64,000 bases of DNA from Prosopocoilus inquinatus. Taxonomy: Eukaryota; Arthropoda; Insecta; Coleoptera; Lucanidae. A program made the translations under genes and the position numbers. The stretch is taken from assembly GCA_036172665.1 (NCBI GenBank), contig CM069873.1:39484001-39548000 (forward strand), in the 5' to 3' direction. This document shows positions 1 through 11,134 of the stretch, one piece after another. The notes beneath the pieces are model-generated. The model saw nothing but the letters and a program-made list of their open reading frames with translations. It ran no database searches and was not told where the DNA came from. Position 1 is the stretch's first letter. Every line of letters starts with the position of its first letter.

Positions 1-1807
1 CTAATGCGGATACAATATTTCCTAATTAATACACTTTTACACAGTACATTAATAAAATATTATACATTTATATTGTTTTGAACTTATTCATATAATAAAA
101 GTATTTAGTTTTGTCAGTTAAAAAAAAATAAACTGTGCAGTTACAAAAACTTCATGAAAAATAATCAATAATAAGTATTTAACCTGTTATTGCAAAACGT
201 AAAATATTTGAGTACAATACAGTATTTTATACAACAGTTTATTAAACAGTGTTATCCCTCGTATTATACTCTTAGATAAAACGTCTCTAACAACTCTGGT
301 TCTAGGTGAGTCCAAAAAGTTAGATCTTAAACGATTCTATTCCCTGAAAATAAAACTTCACGCATATCCAAAATTGCGATCGATGCACCTTGATTTTATG
401 CATGAGTACAAGGGTACATGTCCAAGTTCAAATTAACTGAATCTTTTAACATTTCTTATTCCCCAGATCGTGGGATCTGACATTCAAAATGATCTCATTT
501 CCATCTTTCTTTGATTTCGTAAGCACGTCTTTCCAGACGTTAGTCAAGCTAATGACTTCTGTGTTGATGATTTCCTTTCTGGAGGCGACTCCATTGAGAA
601 AGTGGATAAAAGATACTATGCTTGTATCCTCACTTCTACAATCGGTTTGTTTTAATCTGCGGAAATAGTCTTCTGACAAACCTAAGGTACTAAAGGGTCT
701 AATTCCTGACCATTCTTTTAATCATGTGTATTTTCCAGATCATGAAAGTACCAGAACTCTTGGAGTTTATTGGCTCCCTTTATCTGACAAACTGAAATAC
801 CGTGTCTTCTGAATTAATTATATCAAACTTCAATTACGCGGTTTCTCAGATTCTTCAATGAATGCCTGTTTCTACGTTCGTAGCATAGATTTATTAGGAG
901 ACATATAAATTTCATTGCTAATACCAAAATCCACGGTATCACAACTCAAAACATCTGGGCTGTGTTCGTCAAGTTTCCTCGAGTAACACCACTGCTTCCT
1001 TGTACGTTCATATACTTGAGACAGATGGGATAAACGACGAAGAATTAAGCTTGAGTTTCTTTTGCTCCCTCAATCAGCAGAGTGGGAACATGGAGAAGAT
1101 TGATGAAAATTGTTAAAATTCTGCTAGCCTATTTGTACAGTATAACTGTAAAAAAGTGAATACGTTTGTAAATGTGAAAAAATGTTAGTAATGGAACACA
1201 ACTGCATGTATGTATGAAGTTATGAGAGACGCAAATGTAGGTACCATAAAATCTAGAAGATAGGTTTCAAAACTTAAACATACTACCGCCAGGTTTAATA
1301 TTATTTCTTGCAGTATTTCTTTCTATGGCAATATTCTCCATTATTTTAAATAAGTTAAACTATTTGAATTAATCCAATCGTGTTAATCAAATACAAGAGT
1401 TCGCAAACCTACAGGCAGTGGACACGGGCAGTAACCATGCTCGCTGAGCGCTAGCTTTGTGTAACACATGAACAGAGAACAAACAATATACCATGAGTTT
1501 TCATTTGTATACATAGCAACTGTGTAAACTTTTCTAATAAAGAAACATTGCGTACGTGTAGTTAATGTTTACAGATTGCATTAAAACAATGCATTGACAT
1601 ATTTATAAAAGTATACACAGTTGCTATGTTTAGAAATAAAAAGAAACTCGTGGTATAGCGCACATCGATTACCCACCCAAATTCGTATGCATCAGCTGCT
1701 CTTGACCACATCCGGTATTTTATTTCTACCTTCTTAGTAAATGATATTTTACAGGTCAATTTTGTTGTTTATGTTAACCAAGTAAATGGCAAATTATTGG
1801 AACAAAC
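1..1807. other. AT-rich intergenic, no gene seen
   Basis: No ORF in this stretch has a recognisable motif. Short ORFs at 446-679 and 1562-1759 (minus) have composition typical of chance reading frames. No tRNA-like or repeat structure was seen. It is the left flank of the gypsy element beginning at 1808. Confidence 0.6.
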
Positions 1808-3129
1808 TGCTACCTACCTGTACAGGTATCGCAGGTGATCGCCGTGACAGACGTTTCGGCGTCGCCGGCCAGCCCCAGTGGGATAGGGTGGGTAAAACAA
1901 AAAAATATATATACTAGCTCTGATCAAACAAACAATAAAACAAAATAAAGGCGCCACTTAATTTCTTTTGGGCTGAAGGGAACCGCGGGGAAAAATTAAA
2001 AAAAACCACGTCTCATCCAAGATATGTTTTCAATACAGTTTTATTCACAACGAAACAAATAATAAATTTAACATTAATTTTGCGTCAAAATCGCCAAGAA
2101 CAAAATATCTAAACTCTGATTAAAGCCGCAACCGCGCTTAAAATATAAACACCACAATCTTCAAATCAAATAACCGGAACGGTGCGCAAAAAAGAAATAG
2201 CAAACAGCAACTTCAAAATGTATCACTACGCAGTATGAAGCTACATGCCGTTTTCCGGTAGCAATGTACGTAAAATGAAATAATAAACAGGCCAACCTTA
2301 TCCCTGCGCGTGTCGCACGTCGGTCGGAGTGTTGATCAGCTCCAAGGTGTCCGCCGGGACTCACGGGACCGTGCCGAAGCGGGGAATGGCCAACAAAATC
2401 AGAAGCTCTTGCCGAAAGCGGCACAGAGGTGAGGGAACCCCTTAACTAAAGCCTGTTAGGAAGAAAGATACGCGATAGAAAGTGTCGAAGCGATACAGAA
2501 CAACCAACGGCTCACCTGTTCGCAGAACTGCTTGGAAGGGAACAGGCGTAGACAATACGAAAGTATTAATTCTCTTCACGTGCAACGGGTTAAAGTCAAG
2601 AAAAGCTGTTGTTGCCTCCACCCAACATCAATTTTTGGGCGAAAACGTACACAAAGGAAAGCACATCAGCACGAAACGTGTTGTTACACCGAGAAGAACG
2701 AGAACACTTCTGTTCTGACAAAATCGCTTCGCACCGGCGAACGGAAAGAGATGGGGTTAAAACAAGAAGAGATAGGGTGCCTCCGCCAACCGTGACAGAA
2801 TCTTACGTGAACGAGGACCAATGGGCTTAAAGACCAGGGTTCAATTTCTGTGTAGCTAACGTGAGAAAGAAATCGCTGATTTCACAATATGATGCAATAA
2901 TGCGTAAATCAAAAAGGCTAAATAAAGAATCTATGCGACCGGAGAATTTAACTTTCGTAACCCAAACTTTTCCTTATCCTAACTTTTACAGGAAAATGAA
3001 TAACACGGGGAAATACTTTGAAAGCAAATCGACGGAGCGCAAAGAATTCGCCGGGCGGTCTCTGAAAATAATTTCACGGGGAACAATATACAGGGTGATT
3101 CGGGGTCGCACAGAAATTGAACGGTAACA
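1808..3129 (-). repeat. Gypsy 3' LTR
   Basis: It is 1322 bp, reads TGTTAC...GTAGCA on the minus strand and is bounded by TG/CA. It matches 9751-11072 along its whole length. Short ORFs inside it (for example 2161-2424 minus and 2482-2718 plus) recur only because the LTR is duplicated and are not genes. An LTR of 1.3 kb is long for an insect gypsy element. Confidence 0.93.
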
Positions 3130-3130
3130 A

Positions 3131-3140
3131 TCCCCCTCTT
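3131..3140 (-). other. Gypsy polypurine tract
   Basis: The minus strand reads AAGAGGGGGA directly before the 3' LTR, which is the usual position for plus-strand DNA priming. Confidence 0.7.
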
Positions 3141-5188
3141 ATTACGGTAGAAATTTTGCCACAGGTAAAATTTCTATAGTAGGCCAGAAGAAAGAGGTCC
3201 TAAGACCAAAAGCACAAGTCGAACGACCAAGATCTGCAGCGAGACAAGAAAGGAGCAAAGATATGCAGGGACCAAAAGAAACGTGGGGGGGGGGTAATAA
3301 CAAATGGGGCAACCCAAACGAACGGACAATAAACGCGGACGGAAATTCATAGTCAAAGACTGCGGGAAAAATACAATAAACGACGAAAAATTCGGCCAAG
3401 CCGCGGGAAAAATTCAAACCAAAAGTTACCCAAACGATACCATGACCACACGGGTCACCGAGCGGATTGGTACGCGACAAGAATAACAGAAGAAACTAGA
3501 CGTCAGGTGGGGTCCGCATGTCGATAAGCATCGGCATCGTCTGACCAAGAAACACCACGCCACCTGGCACAAACAAGAAGAGGAAGTTAACTATACCAAT
3601 CCAGAACAGTCCACCGCACGGCCACGAACTGTCCAAGCAGCTTCCGTTGAAACGTTACAAAATCCAAAAACACCAAAAGAGTTTCCCAGGCAACGTAAAA
3701 TTTGACGAAATACAAAAGGATGCTGGGACATCCTGGAAAAGACCAACATCACCGAGAAATTTTCTTGGATGACTCAACAAGGGAAAAAAAAAGAAACCCA
3801 TCTGCCCAGGACTTGGCCCAAACCACAACCAACCGCGCGCGTGTCACAGACGTTGAGAGGTGGCAGAGCCCTAAGGCTGTACCGACCAAGCCTGGAACAG
3901 ACTGAAACGAAATCAAAACTATAACGGTGAAATAAACTATAGAAATGGCATACTACGATAAGAAATTCGGGACACTATGTATGGAATGAGTAAATCATAA
4001 CAACAAAATGAAGATCCAAACGATCTCGGTCCATCGGAGGTCTTTTCCGAAGAAAATGTAGAAGGTAAAAGGGAAACGAAGAAGTTTAAACGATCCAAGG
4101 ATCCAAAAATGTTGCTACCAAAGCAAGTAAAATTCGTGTTCGACTGGTGAGGCCGAAACACGAAGCGATAAGGTACGCTACAGTACCTGAAGTCACATCC
4201 TACTCCCAGGGCAAAACTAAAAATACGGGGAAAGAAATTTTGACAAAGGTTAAATGACTCTAAATCCTGGGGATCCCCTAGTCACGAGGAGTTGTCAGCT
4301 CCGTCACAAAAGTGTCTTCAAAGAAGACTCACAACGATGAATTCCTCGCCACCAACCCTGCGCTCCAGATTCGATACAAGGTCAAGATTCGTCAAAGGAC
4401 CAACACAAACCCAACACAGAATTGTCAGCGGAGAAAACACCGTCCCACCAATACGACACAAAAAAAATTAAACTCCTCACAACGAGATACGCTCTCGTCA
4501 GGCGAAAAACAGTCACAACCGGGAGTTTTCCAAATTCAGAAAAAGTAAACTGAAGAAAGTCGAATCCGGGTAATAAAAAAAAATCGAGATGACTAAGTCT
4601 CAAAAGGACAGCCAAAAAGGTAGAGGTTACAGGGGGAAGGGGAAAGAAAGAGAGAAGTTGAGGAAGACAGACAACAGGAAAGTAAAAGTCCTCCAATCGA
4701 AACACACCATGCTACAGTTCTGATTCCTCTGAGGAACATCCGATAGCGGTACGTCAGAGAGAGAGGGCAAGCGATACCTTCACGGGATCCAGCACGCTTG
4801 GAACTCCCACACGCTCTGGCGGGTGCTAAGAGATATCCCAGAGTCGGCAGGGCCGAGCTGATCAATCCGAAAGGGGAAGAGTTAGAGTAGAAGAAAGGGT
4901 GAAACAAGAAGAAAGGAAAGCAATATGCATGTGGATAGAGGCATCTCACGTCACAATCGCGAGGCCTGCCAGACGTCACTCATAGCGAAGTTCACGAAAA
5001 GAGAGGGCAAGAAGAGTCTTCACGAGATCCGACTCTCTTGTCATTCCCACAACTTCCCCAAACTGCAAGGCGACTTCTCGCAAACGACTAGACTGATCGA
5101 AAAGTACCTCCATCACACGTGAATGTAGAAGATACGTCGGGAGAATTCTAAGGGACCCATCCCGTAGGCCGAAAAAAAACAAGCAAAT
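3141..5188 (-). other. Gypsy post-pol region, no recognisable ORF
   Basis: About 2 kb separates the end of pol from the polypurine tract. Minus-strand ORFs here (for example 4593-4979, 128 codons, and 4382-4705) show no signal peptide plus envelope pattern that I can recognise and no known motif. An imperfect direct repeat is visible: 4755-4820 resembles 5000-5065 (gagggcaag, CTTCACGxGATCC, TCCCACA). It could be degenerate env, an untranslated 3' region or satellite-like filler. Confidence 0.5.
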
Positions 5189-5822
5189 CTACCTATCAGG
5201 GTGATCAGGTTTGAGATGTTCAGTGTTCCAAGTACCAAGAAGTATGTTACCATCAAGGTCCTTAAGTTCGTAAGTGTCCGTGGGCACACGTCGATGAACA
5301 AGGAAGAGCCCAACAAACTTGTCGGCCAGCTTGGCCGCGAAATGCTTGGAAGCATCGGACAACACAAAATTTTTACGCCACACCCGCTGTGCGGGTTGGT
5401 AAACTACCTTTCGCCTACGAAGATCATAACAACCCTTGGCCTTCTCATAGGCTTTCTGCAACCTTCCTTGAACTTCCTTATAAAGAACCGCAAACTTGCC
5501 GGTACGAGATTGATTGATCCGTCGGATCTTGAGGAATAACTTCCAGGAGTTCATTCTTTTCGGGGTTAGGATCCGGGGTCAAACTACCCTTAAGACACAT
5601 TTCACGTCCAAAATTCAGGAAATAAGGAGTCACACCAGTAACCTCATGACGCGCCGTTCTCAAAGCACAAGCAACCTTAGACAAGAAGAGATCCCACTTA
5701 CGATGATCTTCCGCCACATAAGCAGTCAACATGGACTTAATCACGCGGTTCACGCGTTCGACAGGGTTTGCTTTTGGATGATAGTACGACGTGTACGCTG
5801 CGCGTACCTGATAGGCCGTCAA
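5189..5822 (-). pseudogene. Gypsy integrase C-terminal part, frameshifted
   Basis: This continues pol after the frameshift near 5830-5850. It contains the region with the third catalytic residue (PVERVNR) at 5478-5822, then a second frameshift around 5530, then the C-terminal integrase domain (5189-5554) with LADKFVGLF and a terminal GTWNTEHLKP. It ends at 5189. Two breaks within 350 bp disable this copy. Confidence 0.85.
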
Positions 5823-8365
5823 GAGTTTTTGATAATCCTTAGACTTGGATTGGATTGGACTCCATTATCTGAAATAATGGTGCGAGGTACACCAAAGACG
5901 AGAAAGATGTTTTCCTCGATATGCTGGACGATCTTAGGGGCAGTGGCCTTTCGAAGGGGGAAACATAGGGTGAACTTACCGAAGCAATCCGTTGCCACCA
6001 AAATGTATTGGTACCCTCGAGAAGATCTAGGCAGGGGACCAACAAGATCGACACTAATGACCTCCCAAGGACGTGTGATTTTCGAGTGACCTGCCATTAG
6101 GCCAGCAGGAGCTCTTTGCTCAGGTTTGGTACGAAGACATGTCTGACGCCGGTGGATATACTTTACCACATCAGCATGCATTTTAGGCCAATAGTACGTT
6201 TGAATAATCCTATTAAAGGTCTTATAGATTCCCAGATGACCACTAGTTGGGGAATCGTGTAATTCCTGAAGAATTTTCAACCGAGATTCTTTCGGAACAA
6301 CGGGCTTCCATTGAGGTTCTTCCTCAGACATACGATAGTAAGTATTCCTAACAAACTTATATATTAACTTTCCCTCCACTCTAAAATTTGGAAATTTTTC
6401 GGGAGTCGACTGAATTTTTTTCAGAAGATTTAGGTACCAACTATCTCTGATATTTTCATAATCGATGGAATCTATCACAGGAACAGCACGTGAAAGCATG
6501 TCAGGGACAACGTGATCTTTCCCTTTTCGATGCACAACACTGAAGTCATACTGTTGGAGGCGCACGGCCCATCGACACAAACGACCAGAGGGATTCTGAA
6601 GTCGGTTCAACCATAATAGGGAATGCTGATCGATAATAACAGTGAAGTGTGAACCTTCAACATAAGGCCTAAGTTTTTCAATTGCCCATAACATTGCAAG
6701 AAGTTCTTTTTCCGTGGTGGAATAGTTGCGTTCGGTACGGGTTAAAGAACGACTCAAATAACAAATGACCTTCTCACCTTCCTCCTGTTGTTGAGTGAGT
6801 ACAGCTCCGACACCATAGTCTGACGCATCGGTTTGAATGACGAATTCCTTAGAAAAATCAGGACACGATAAGACTGGAGCAGAAACCAGATGCTCACGAA
6901 TCTTTTCCCAAGCGTCATCGCAGGTCTCATCCCAATGATGCTTAGAATTTTTCTTAAGGAGATTAGTCAGAGGAGCAATAATGGTTGAAAAGCCGTGAAT
7001 AAATCTGCGATACCATGAGGCAGTTCCTATTAGACGACGGACTTCCCTGACAGTTGTTGGTTTTGGCATCTGTAAGATGGATTGAACTTTTTCAGGGTCG
7101 ACATGGAGTCCGTGTCGATCTACCACGTAGCCTAGGTATTTCAGTTCGCTCAAGCAGAAATTACACTTGTCCTGATTCAGGGTTAGTCCCGCCTCAGTCA
7201 GGCGTTTATGGACTTCGGAAAGTACTTCGAGATGTTTGTCGAAGGTTTGTGTGACGATAATAATATCGTCCAGGTACACGAATACATGAGGTTTGAGATC
7301 AGCTCCGATCACACAATCTATGAACCTTTGCCATGTTGCAGGAGAATTATGCAACCCAAACGGCATTCGACGGAACTGATACAACCCGCGATTCGGAACG
7401 GCAAAAGCAGTGTACTGACGAGAACTTTCAGCCACAGGGATTTGCCAATATGCAGACTTGATGTCTAGGGATGACAGATATTTAGCATCCTTTAGCTTAT
7501 CCAAGGTGTTGGACACATATGGAAGAGGATATGCGTCTTTCGTGGTTACCTGGTTCAACTTCCGGTAGTCTACGCAGAAGCGGACTGAACCATCCTTTTT
7601 AGGAACCAGTAGGATCGGTGAAGACCAAGCACTCTTAGATTTTTCAACAATACCACATTCCAACATATCGTCAAGTTCCTTGTTCACCATCGTTTGCCTT
7701 GCCGGGGAAATGGGGTAATAACGTTGTTTTATGGGTGGGCTATCAGTATGAATAACGTGTTCCACCAATTTAGTACAACCCAATTCACGACCTTTTGAAT
7801 TGGCAAACAGCTGATTCGTCAAACTACCTAGTTGTTCTTGTTGGGAATCAGTCAGATGACACCAGGAGGTGATATGTTCAAGAGATGCGACAGATTCATG
7901 ACCAAACGACCATTCTCCAGAGCGTAAGTCAGGAACGATGCCCATCAGCTTCCAGAAATCAGCTCCCAAAATTAGTGAATGAGGCAATTCAGGGGCAACG
8001 AGTATGTCGATGATCTTAACTCGATCGCGAAGTTGGATAGGGGTAGTCACATTACCAGGACTACCCCAGGGCTGTCCATTTGCAACAGTACACGAAGTCA
8101 CGTGCTTTGTGAATGGCAGGTTTAGGGTTTGAAGAATTTCCCATCCTGTCTTCCCAACAATTGTGCGAGATGCACCGGAATCGAGGAGACCCAAGAAAGG
8201 AATTCCTAAGATGGACACAGATAAGTAGGGTCGCTCATCATTCTGCGCATGAGCAAGGACAAAGTTGAGTACGGGCTGAATTGTCAAGACTTCGATCGGT
8301 TTTGAAACTCGGAAACAACGCACTAGCCGATCATCTACCGCGTCGGTCGGAAGTTTTTTGAACAC
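5819..8365 (-). CDS. pol: Gypsy pol: protease, RT, RNase H, integrase N-terminal part
   Basis: An 848-codon open frame. In order: aspartic protease with LLDSGAS (about 8171-8195); RT with KKDGSVRFCVDYRKLN and the catalytic YLDD (about 7262-7274); RNase H with QTDASDYGVGAVL; and the integrase zinc region and catalytic core (VDLVGP, then ISDNG). In the integrase HHCC region an Arg sits where the first Cys is expected (HRRQTC), so the zinc site may be damaged. The nominal start is a GTG in the gag overlap; expression is more likely through the -1 shift at 8353-8359. The frame breaks just after the second catalytic Asp of integrase, near 5830-5850. Confidence 0.93.
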   Translation of the reverse strand: MFKKLPTDAVDDRLVRCFRVSKPIEVLTIQPVLNFVLAHAQNDERPYLSVSILGIPFLGLLDSGASRTIVGKTGWEILQTLNLPFTKHVTSCTVANGQPWGSPGNVTTPIQLRDRVKIIDILVAPELPHSLILGADFWKLMGIVPDLRSGEWSFGHESVASLEHITSWCHLTDSQQEQLGSLTNQLFANSKGRELGCTKLVEHVIHTDSPPIKQRYYPISPARQTMVNKELDDMLECGIVEKSKSAWSSPILLVPKKDGSVRFCVDYRKLNQVTTKDAYPLPYVSNTLDKLKDAKYLSSLDIKSAYWQIPVAESSRQYTAFAVPNRGLYQFRRMPFGLHNSPATWQRFIDCVIGADLKPHVFVYLDDIIIVTQTFDKHLEVLSEVHKRLTEAGLTLNQDKCNFCLSELKYLGYVVDRHGLHVDPEKVQSILQMPKPTTVREVRRLIGTASWYRRFIHGFSTIIAPLTNLLKKNSKHHWDETCDDAWEKIREHLVSAPVLSCPDFSKEFVIQTDASDYGVGAVLTQQQEEGEKVICYLSRSLTRTERNYSTTEKELLAMLWAIEKLRPYVEGSHFTVIIDQHSLLWLNRLQNPSGRLCRWAVRLQQYDFSVVHRKGKDHVVPDMLSRAVPVIDSIDYENIRDSWYLNLLKKIQSTPEKFPNFRVEGKLIYKFVRNTYYRMSEEEPQWKPVVPKESRLKILQELHDSPTSGHLGIYKTFNRIIQTYYWPKMHADVVKYIHRRQTCLRTKPEQRAPAGLMAGHSKITRPWEVISVDLVGPLPRSSRGYQYILVATDCFGKFTLCFPLRKATAPKIVQHIEENIFLVFGVPRTIISDNGVQSNPSLRIIKNS

Positions 8366-9626
8366 TTTGGACAGGTCTTGGTGGTGACATTAGGACGTCC
8401 ACATTGATAACAATGTCTCCTGAGAGGTTCAGGGCATTCGCGAGATAAATGTCCTACGTTCTGGCAATTCCAGCACTTCAAAGACTTACTCGATTTGGGT
8501 GGTTCTACTTTACATTCCGCAACCAAGGGCGTACTAGTCTGAACATAAGCTAAATCGGGTTCTAGGGATGCATTCTTACGAGGGGGAGGAGTATAAGCCT
8601 CTACAGCGGATTTTCGCGCTTCCAGCTGCCTACCCAATTTTAATAAATGAGCTACTGATGTCACCTCCACTATACCTAATTGGCGTTGGTAAAAAGGGGC
8701 GATATTGTTCAGCAAAATTTTTATTTGTGCTGTTTCATTAACAGGAATGCTCAACCGGTTAAATAAATTTAACATGACCGAAATGTAAATACCCATTGAC
8801 TCATCGGGGCCTTGTGTTCGTTTTTTAATCTCCTCGAAAAGTCGATCGTCATAATTGTGAGGTTGGAATTCATCCCGAAGATTTTGGACGAGGGTGGACC
8901 AGTCACTACAAAATTTTTAGTTCGCTCGAAACCAAACCAGGGCCTTGTCTCTAAAAAGGTCAGACGCTGAGGCAAAAAGAGTGGCTTCCGAAACATTACA
9001 TGACACCTGTAATTCACTCACGCGTTCCAGAAAAGCGCTAAGCGACAAGATCTTATTATTTCCGTTATATGTCAAACCCCACTTAGAAACAGGTACCGAT
9101 TTGATTTCAGGTAAAGTAACAGGGTTAAAGGGTCATTTTGAAATTGGTCCGCAATGGCTGTCAGGTCAAGTAAAGGTGATACTGGGACCTTAACGATTTC
9201 CGTCTCCTTTGTCGTCCAATTCAATGCCATTTGCTCAAAGTCGCACGCGAGCTCGTTCAATATTCGTAAGATGTCTTTACGGTGCTGCGTCTCGTCATTA
9301 TTCATTGACTGAGAGCGTTGGGCTCATCCGATGGCATGTGCCAATTTAGTAGAGATTTTATCGATAATGCAAACAGCAGTCGAATCAGGGAGAGAATCTA
9401 TTAAACAGCGAATTTCGCTAATTTTTTCCCGTAGGGCGATTACGTCTTCGTCAAAAGTCACATCGTAAGTCGGTAAAGGGAGGCGTAAATCTCTTTCTAA
9501 CCGAAGTTGTCGCCTTAAGTTCGCACGTTTTTGCGCAACCGTACCTTCGGTTTGTACACCCCTTAACAATAATTCATAATTTAACTCCTCAGAGTTAAGG
9601 CGGTCTGGTAACAATTTACAGTCCAT
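8335..9626 (-). pseudogene. gag: Gypsy gag, broken
   Basis: This is the capsid/nucleocapsid polyprotein. Reading begins with an ATG at 9626. The frame meets a TGA near 9321, shifts frame around 9120-9140, meets a TAA near 8920, and then continues open to 8335. The C-terminal part (8335-8796) carries a CCHC zinc knuckle, CWNCQNVGHLSREC (about 8437-8478), followed by a second Cys-rich segment starting CYQCG. Gag ends in the same short overlap where pol starts, in the -1 frame. The lesions make this copy non-functional unless they are sequencing errors. Confidence 0.85.
8353..8359 (-). promoter_or_regulatory. Putative -1 ribosomal frameshift site A AAA AAC
   Basis: On the minus strand the gag frame reads tca aaa aac, giving the canonical slippery heptamer A AAA AAC 18 bases before the gag stop. 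The long pol frame is exactly -1 relative to gag (starts offset by 431 = 3x143+2) and has no ATG near its 5' end. This is the arrangement expected for a programmed -1 frameshift. I see no stem-loop downstream that I would call with confidence. Confidence 0.75.
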
Positions 9627-9727
9627 CGTAAATACACAATAAACAACAAACGAAAAATATCTTGGATGAGTATCCTATGTCAACAGATCAAAACGGAATA
9701 AACGCAATAAAATCCAACCAAAACTGG

Positions 9728-9746
9728 CCCCACGTGTCAGGCGCCA
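9728..9746 (-). other. Gypsy primer-binding site (tRNA-Lys-like)
   Basis: Four bases inside the 5' LTR the minus strand reads TGGCGCCTGACACGTGGGG. This resembles the complement of a tRNA-Lys 3' end (TGGCGCC then ...ACGTGGGG) with a mismatch or small indel in the middle. It fixes the orientation of the element. Confidence 0.65.
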
Positions 9747-9750
9747 AACT

Positions 9751-11072
9751 TGCTACCTACCTGTACAGGTATCGCATGTGATCGCCGTGACAGACGTTTC
9801 GGCGTCGCCGGCCAGCCCCAGTGGGATAGGGTGGGTAAAACAAAAAAATATATATACTAGCTCTGATCAAACAAACAATAAAACAAAATAAAGGCGCCAC
9901 TTAATTTCTTTTGGGCTGAAGGGAACCGCGGGGAAAAATTAAGAAAAACCACGTCTCATCCAAGATATGTATTCAATACAGTTTTATTCACAAAGAAACA
10001 AATAATAAATTTAACATTATTTTTGCGTCAAAATCGCCAAGAACAAAATATCTAAACTCTGATTAAAGCCGCAACCGCGCTTAAAATATAAACACCACAA
10101 TCTTCAAATCAAATAACCGGAACGGTGCGCAAAAAAGAAATAGCAAACAGCAACTTCAAAATGTATCACTACGCAGTATGAAGCTACATGCCGTTTTCCG
10201 GTAGCAATGTACGTAAAATGAAATAATAAACAGGCCAACCTTATCCCTGCGCGTGTCGCACGTCGGTCGGAGTGTTGATCAGCTCCAAGGTGTCCGCCGG
10301 GACTCACGGGACCGTGCCGAAGCGGGGAATGGCCAACAAAATCAGAAGCTCTTGCCGAAAGCGGCACAGAGGTGAGGGAACCCCTTAACTAAAGCCTGTT
10401 AGGAAGAAAGATACGCGATAGAAAGTGTCGAAGCGATACAGAACAACCAACGGCTCACCTGTTCGCAGAACTGCTTGGAAGGGAACAGGCGTAGACAATA
10501 CGAAAGTATTAATTCTCTTCACGTGCAACGGGTTAAAGTCAAGAAAAGCTGTTGTTGCCTCCACCCAACATCAATTTTTGGGCGAAAACGTACACAAAGG
10601 AAAGCACATCAGCACGAAACGTGTTGTTACACCGAGAAGAACGAGAACACTTCTGTTCTGACAAAATCGCTTCGCACCGGCGAACGGAAAGAGATGGGGT
10701 TAAAACAAGAAGAGATAGGGTGCCTCCGCCAACCGTGACAGAATCTTACGTGAACGAGGACCAATGGGCTTAAAGACCAGGGTTCAATTTCTGTGTAGCT
10801 AACGTGAGAAAGAAATCGCTGATTTCACAATATGATGCAATAATGCGTAAATCAAAAAGGCTAAATAAAGAATCTATGCGACCGGAGAATTTAACTTTCG
10901 CAACCCAAACTTTTTCTTATCCTAACTTTTACAGGAAAACGAATAACACGGGGAAATACTTTGAAAGCAAATCGACGGAGCGCAAAGAATTCGCCGGGCG
11001 GTCTGTGAAAATAATTTCACGGGGAACAATATACAGGGTGATTCGGGGTCGGACAGAAATTGAACCGTAACA
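9751..11072 (-). repeat. Gypsy 5' LTR
   Basis: This is the partner of 1808-3129. Differences cluster near the two ends (for example near 9776, 9943, 9970, 10019, 10905-10940, 11006 and 11052). On the minus strand an AATAAA motif lies near 9981-9986, a plausible polyadenylation signal. Confidence 0.93.
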
Positions 11073-11134
11073 AGACCTGTAAAATTTTACGGGCTTGTAT
11101 AAAAGACCAGTAAAATTTTACAGGCTTGCAGAAA
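11073..11134. repeat. 31-bp two-copy tandem repeat beside gypsy 5' LTR
   Basis: Two adjacent copies of about 31 bp with the core gtaaaattttac occur immediately outside the LTR (agacctg... and agaccag...). The core is self-complementary. Confidence 0.75.

Larger units (their letters stand above)
1808..11072 (-). mobile_element. Ty3/gypsy LTR retrotransposon, minus strand, two long LTRs
   Basis: Two directly repeated 1322-bp LTRs (1808-3129 and 9751-11072) enclose gag, protease, RT, RNase H and integrase sequences in gypsy order on the minus strand. A primer-binding site lies just inside the right LTR and a polypurine tract just inside the left LTR, so the right LTR is the 5' LTR. I counted about 11 substitutions and no indel between the LTRs, which implies a recent insertion, yet the coding region carries several frameshifts and stops. 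There is no clean target-site duplication: the flanks are caaac on the left and agacc on the right, with at best a 4-bp near match (AAAC/AGAC). About 2 kb between pol and the 3' LTR has no recognisable ORF, so no env is supported. Confidence 0.93.

Noticed and set aside
446..679. 77-codon minus ORF at the left edge
   Set aside because: No motif, no splice context, no repeat relationship.
2161..3127. Several short ORFs (60-90 codons) that recur identically at 10104-11070
   Set aside because: They duplicate because they lie in the two LTRs; no codon bias or motif supports translation.
4593..4979. 128-codon minus ORF downstream of gypsy pol, considered as env
   Set aside because: No cleavage site, no convincing signal peptide plus transmembrane arrangement, no homology recognised; composition looks random.
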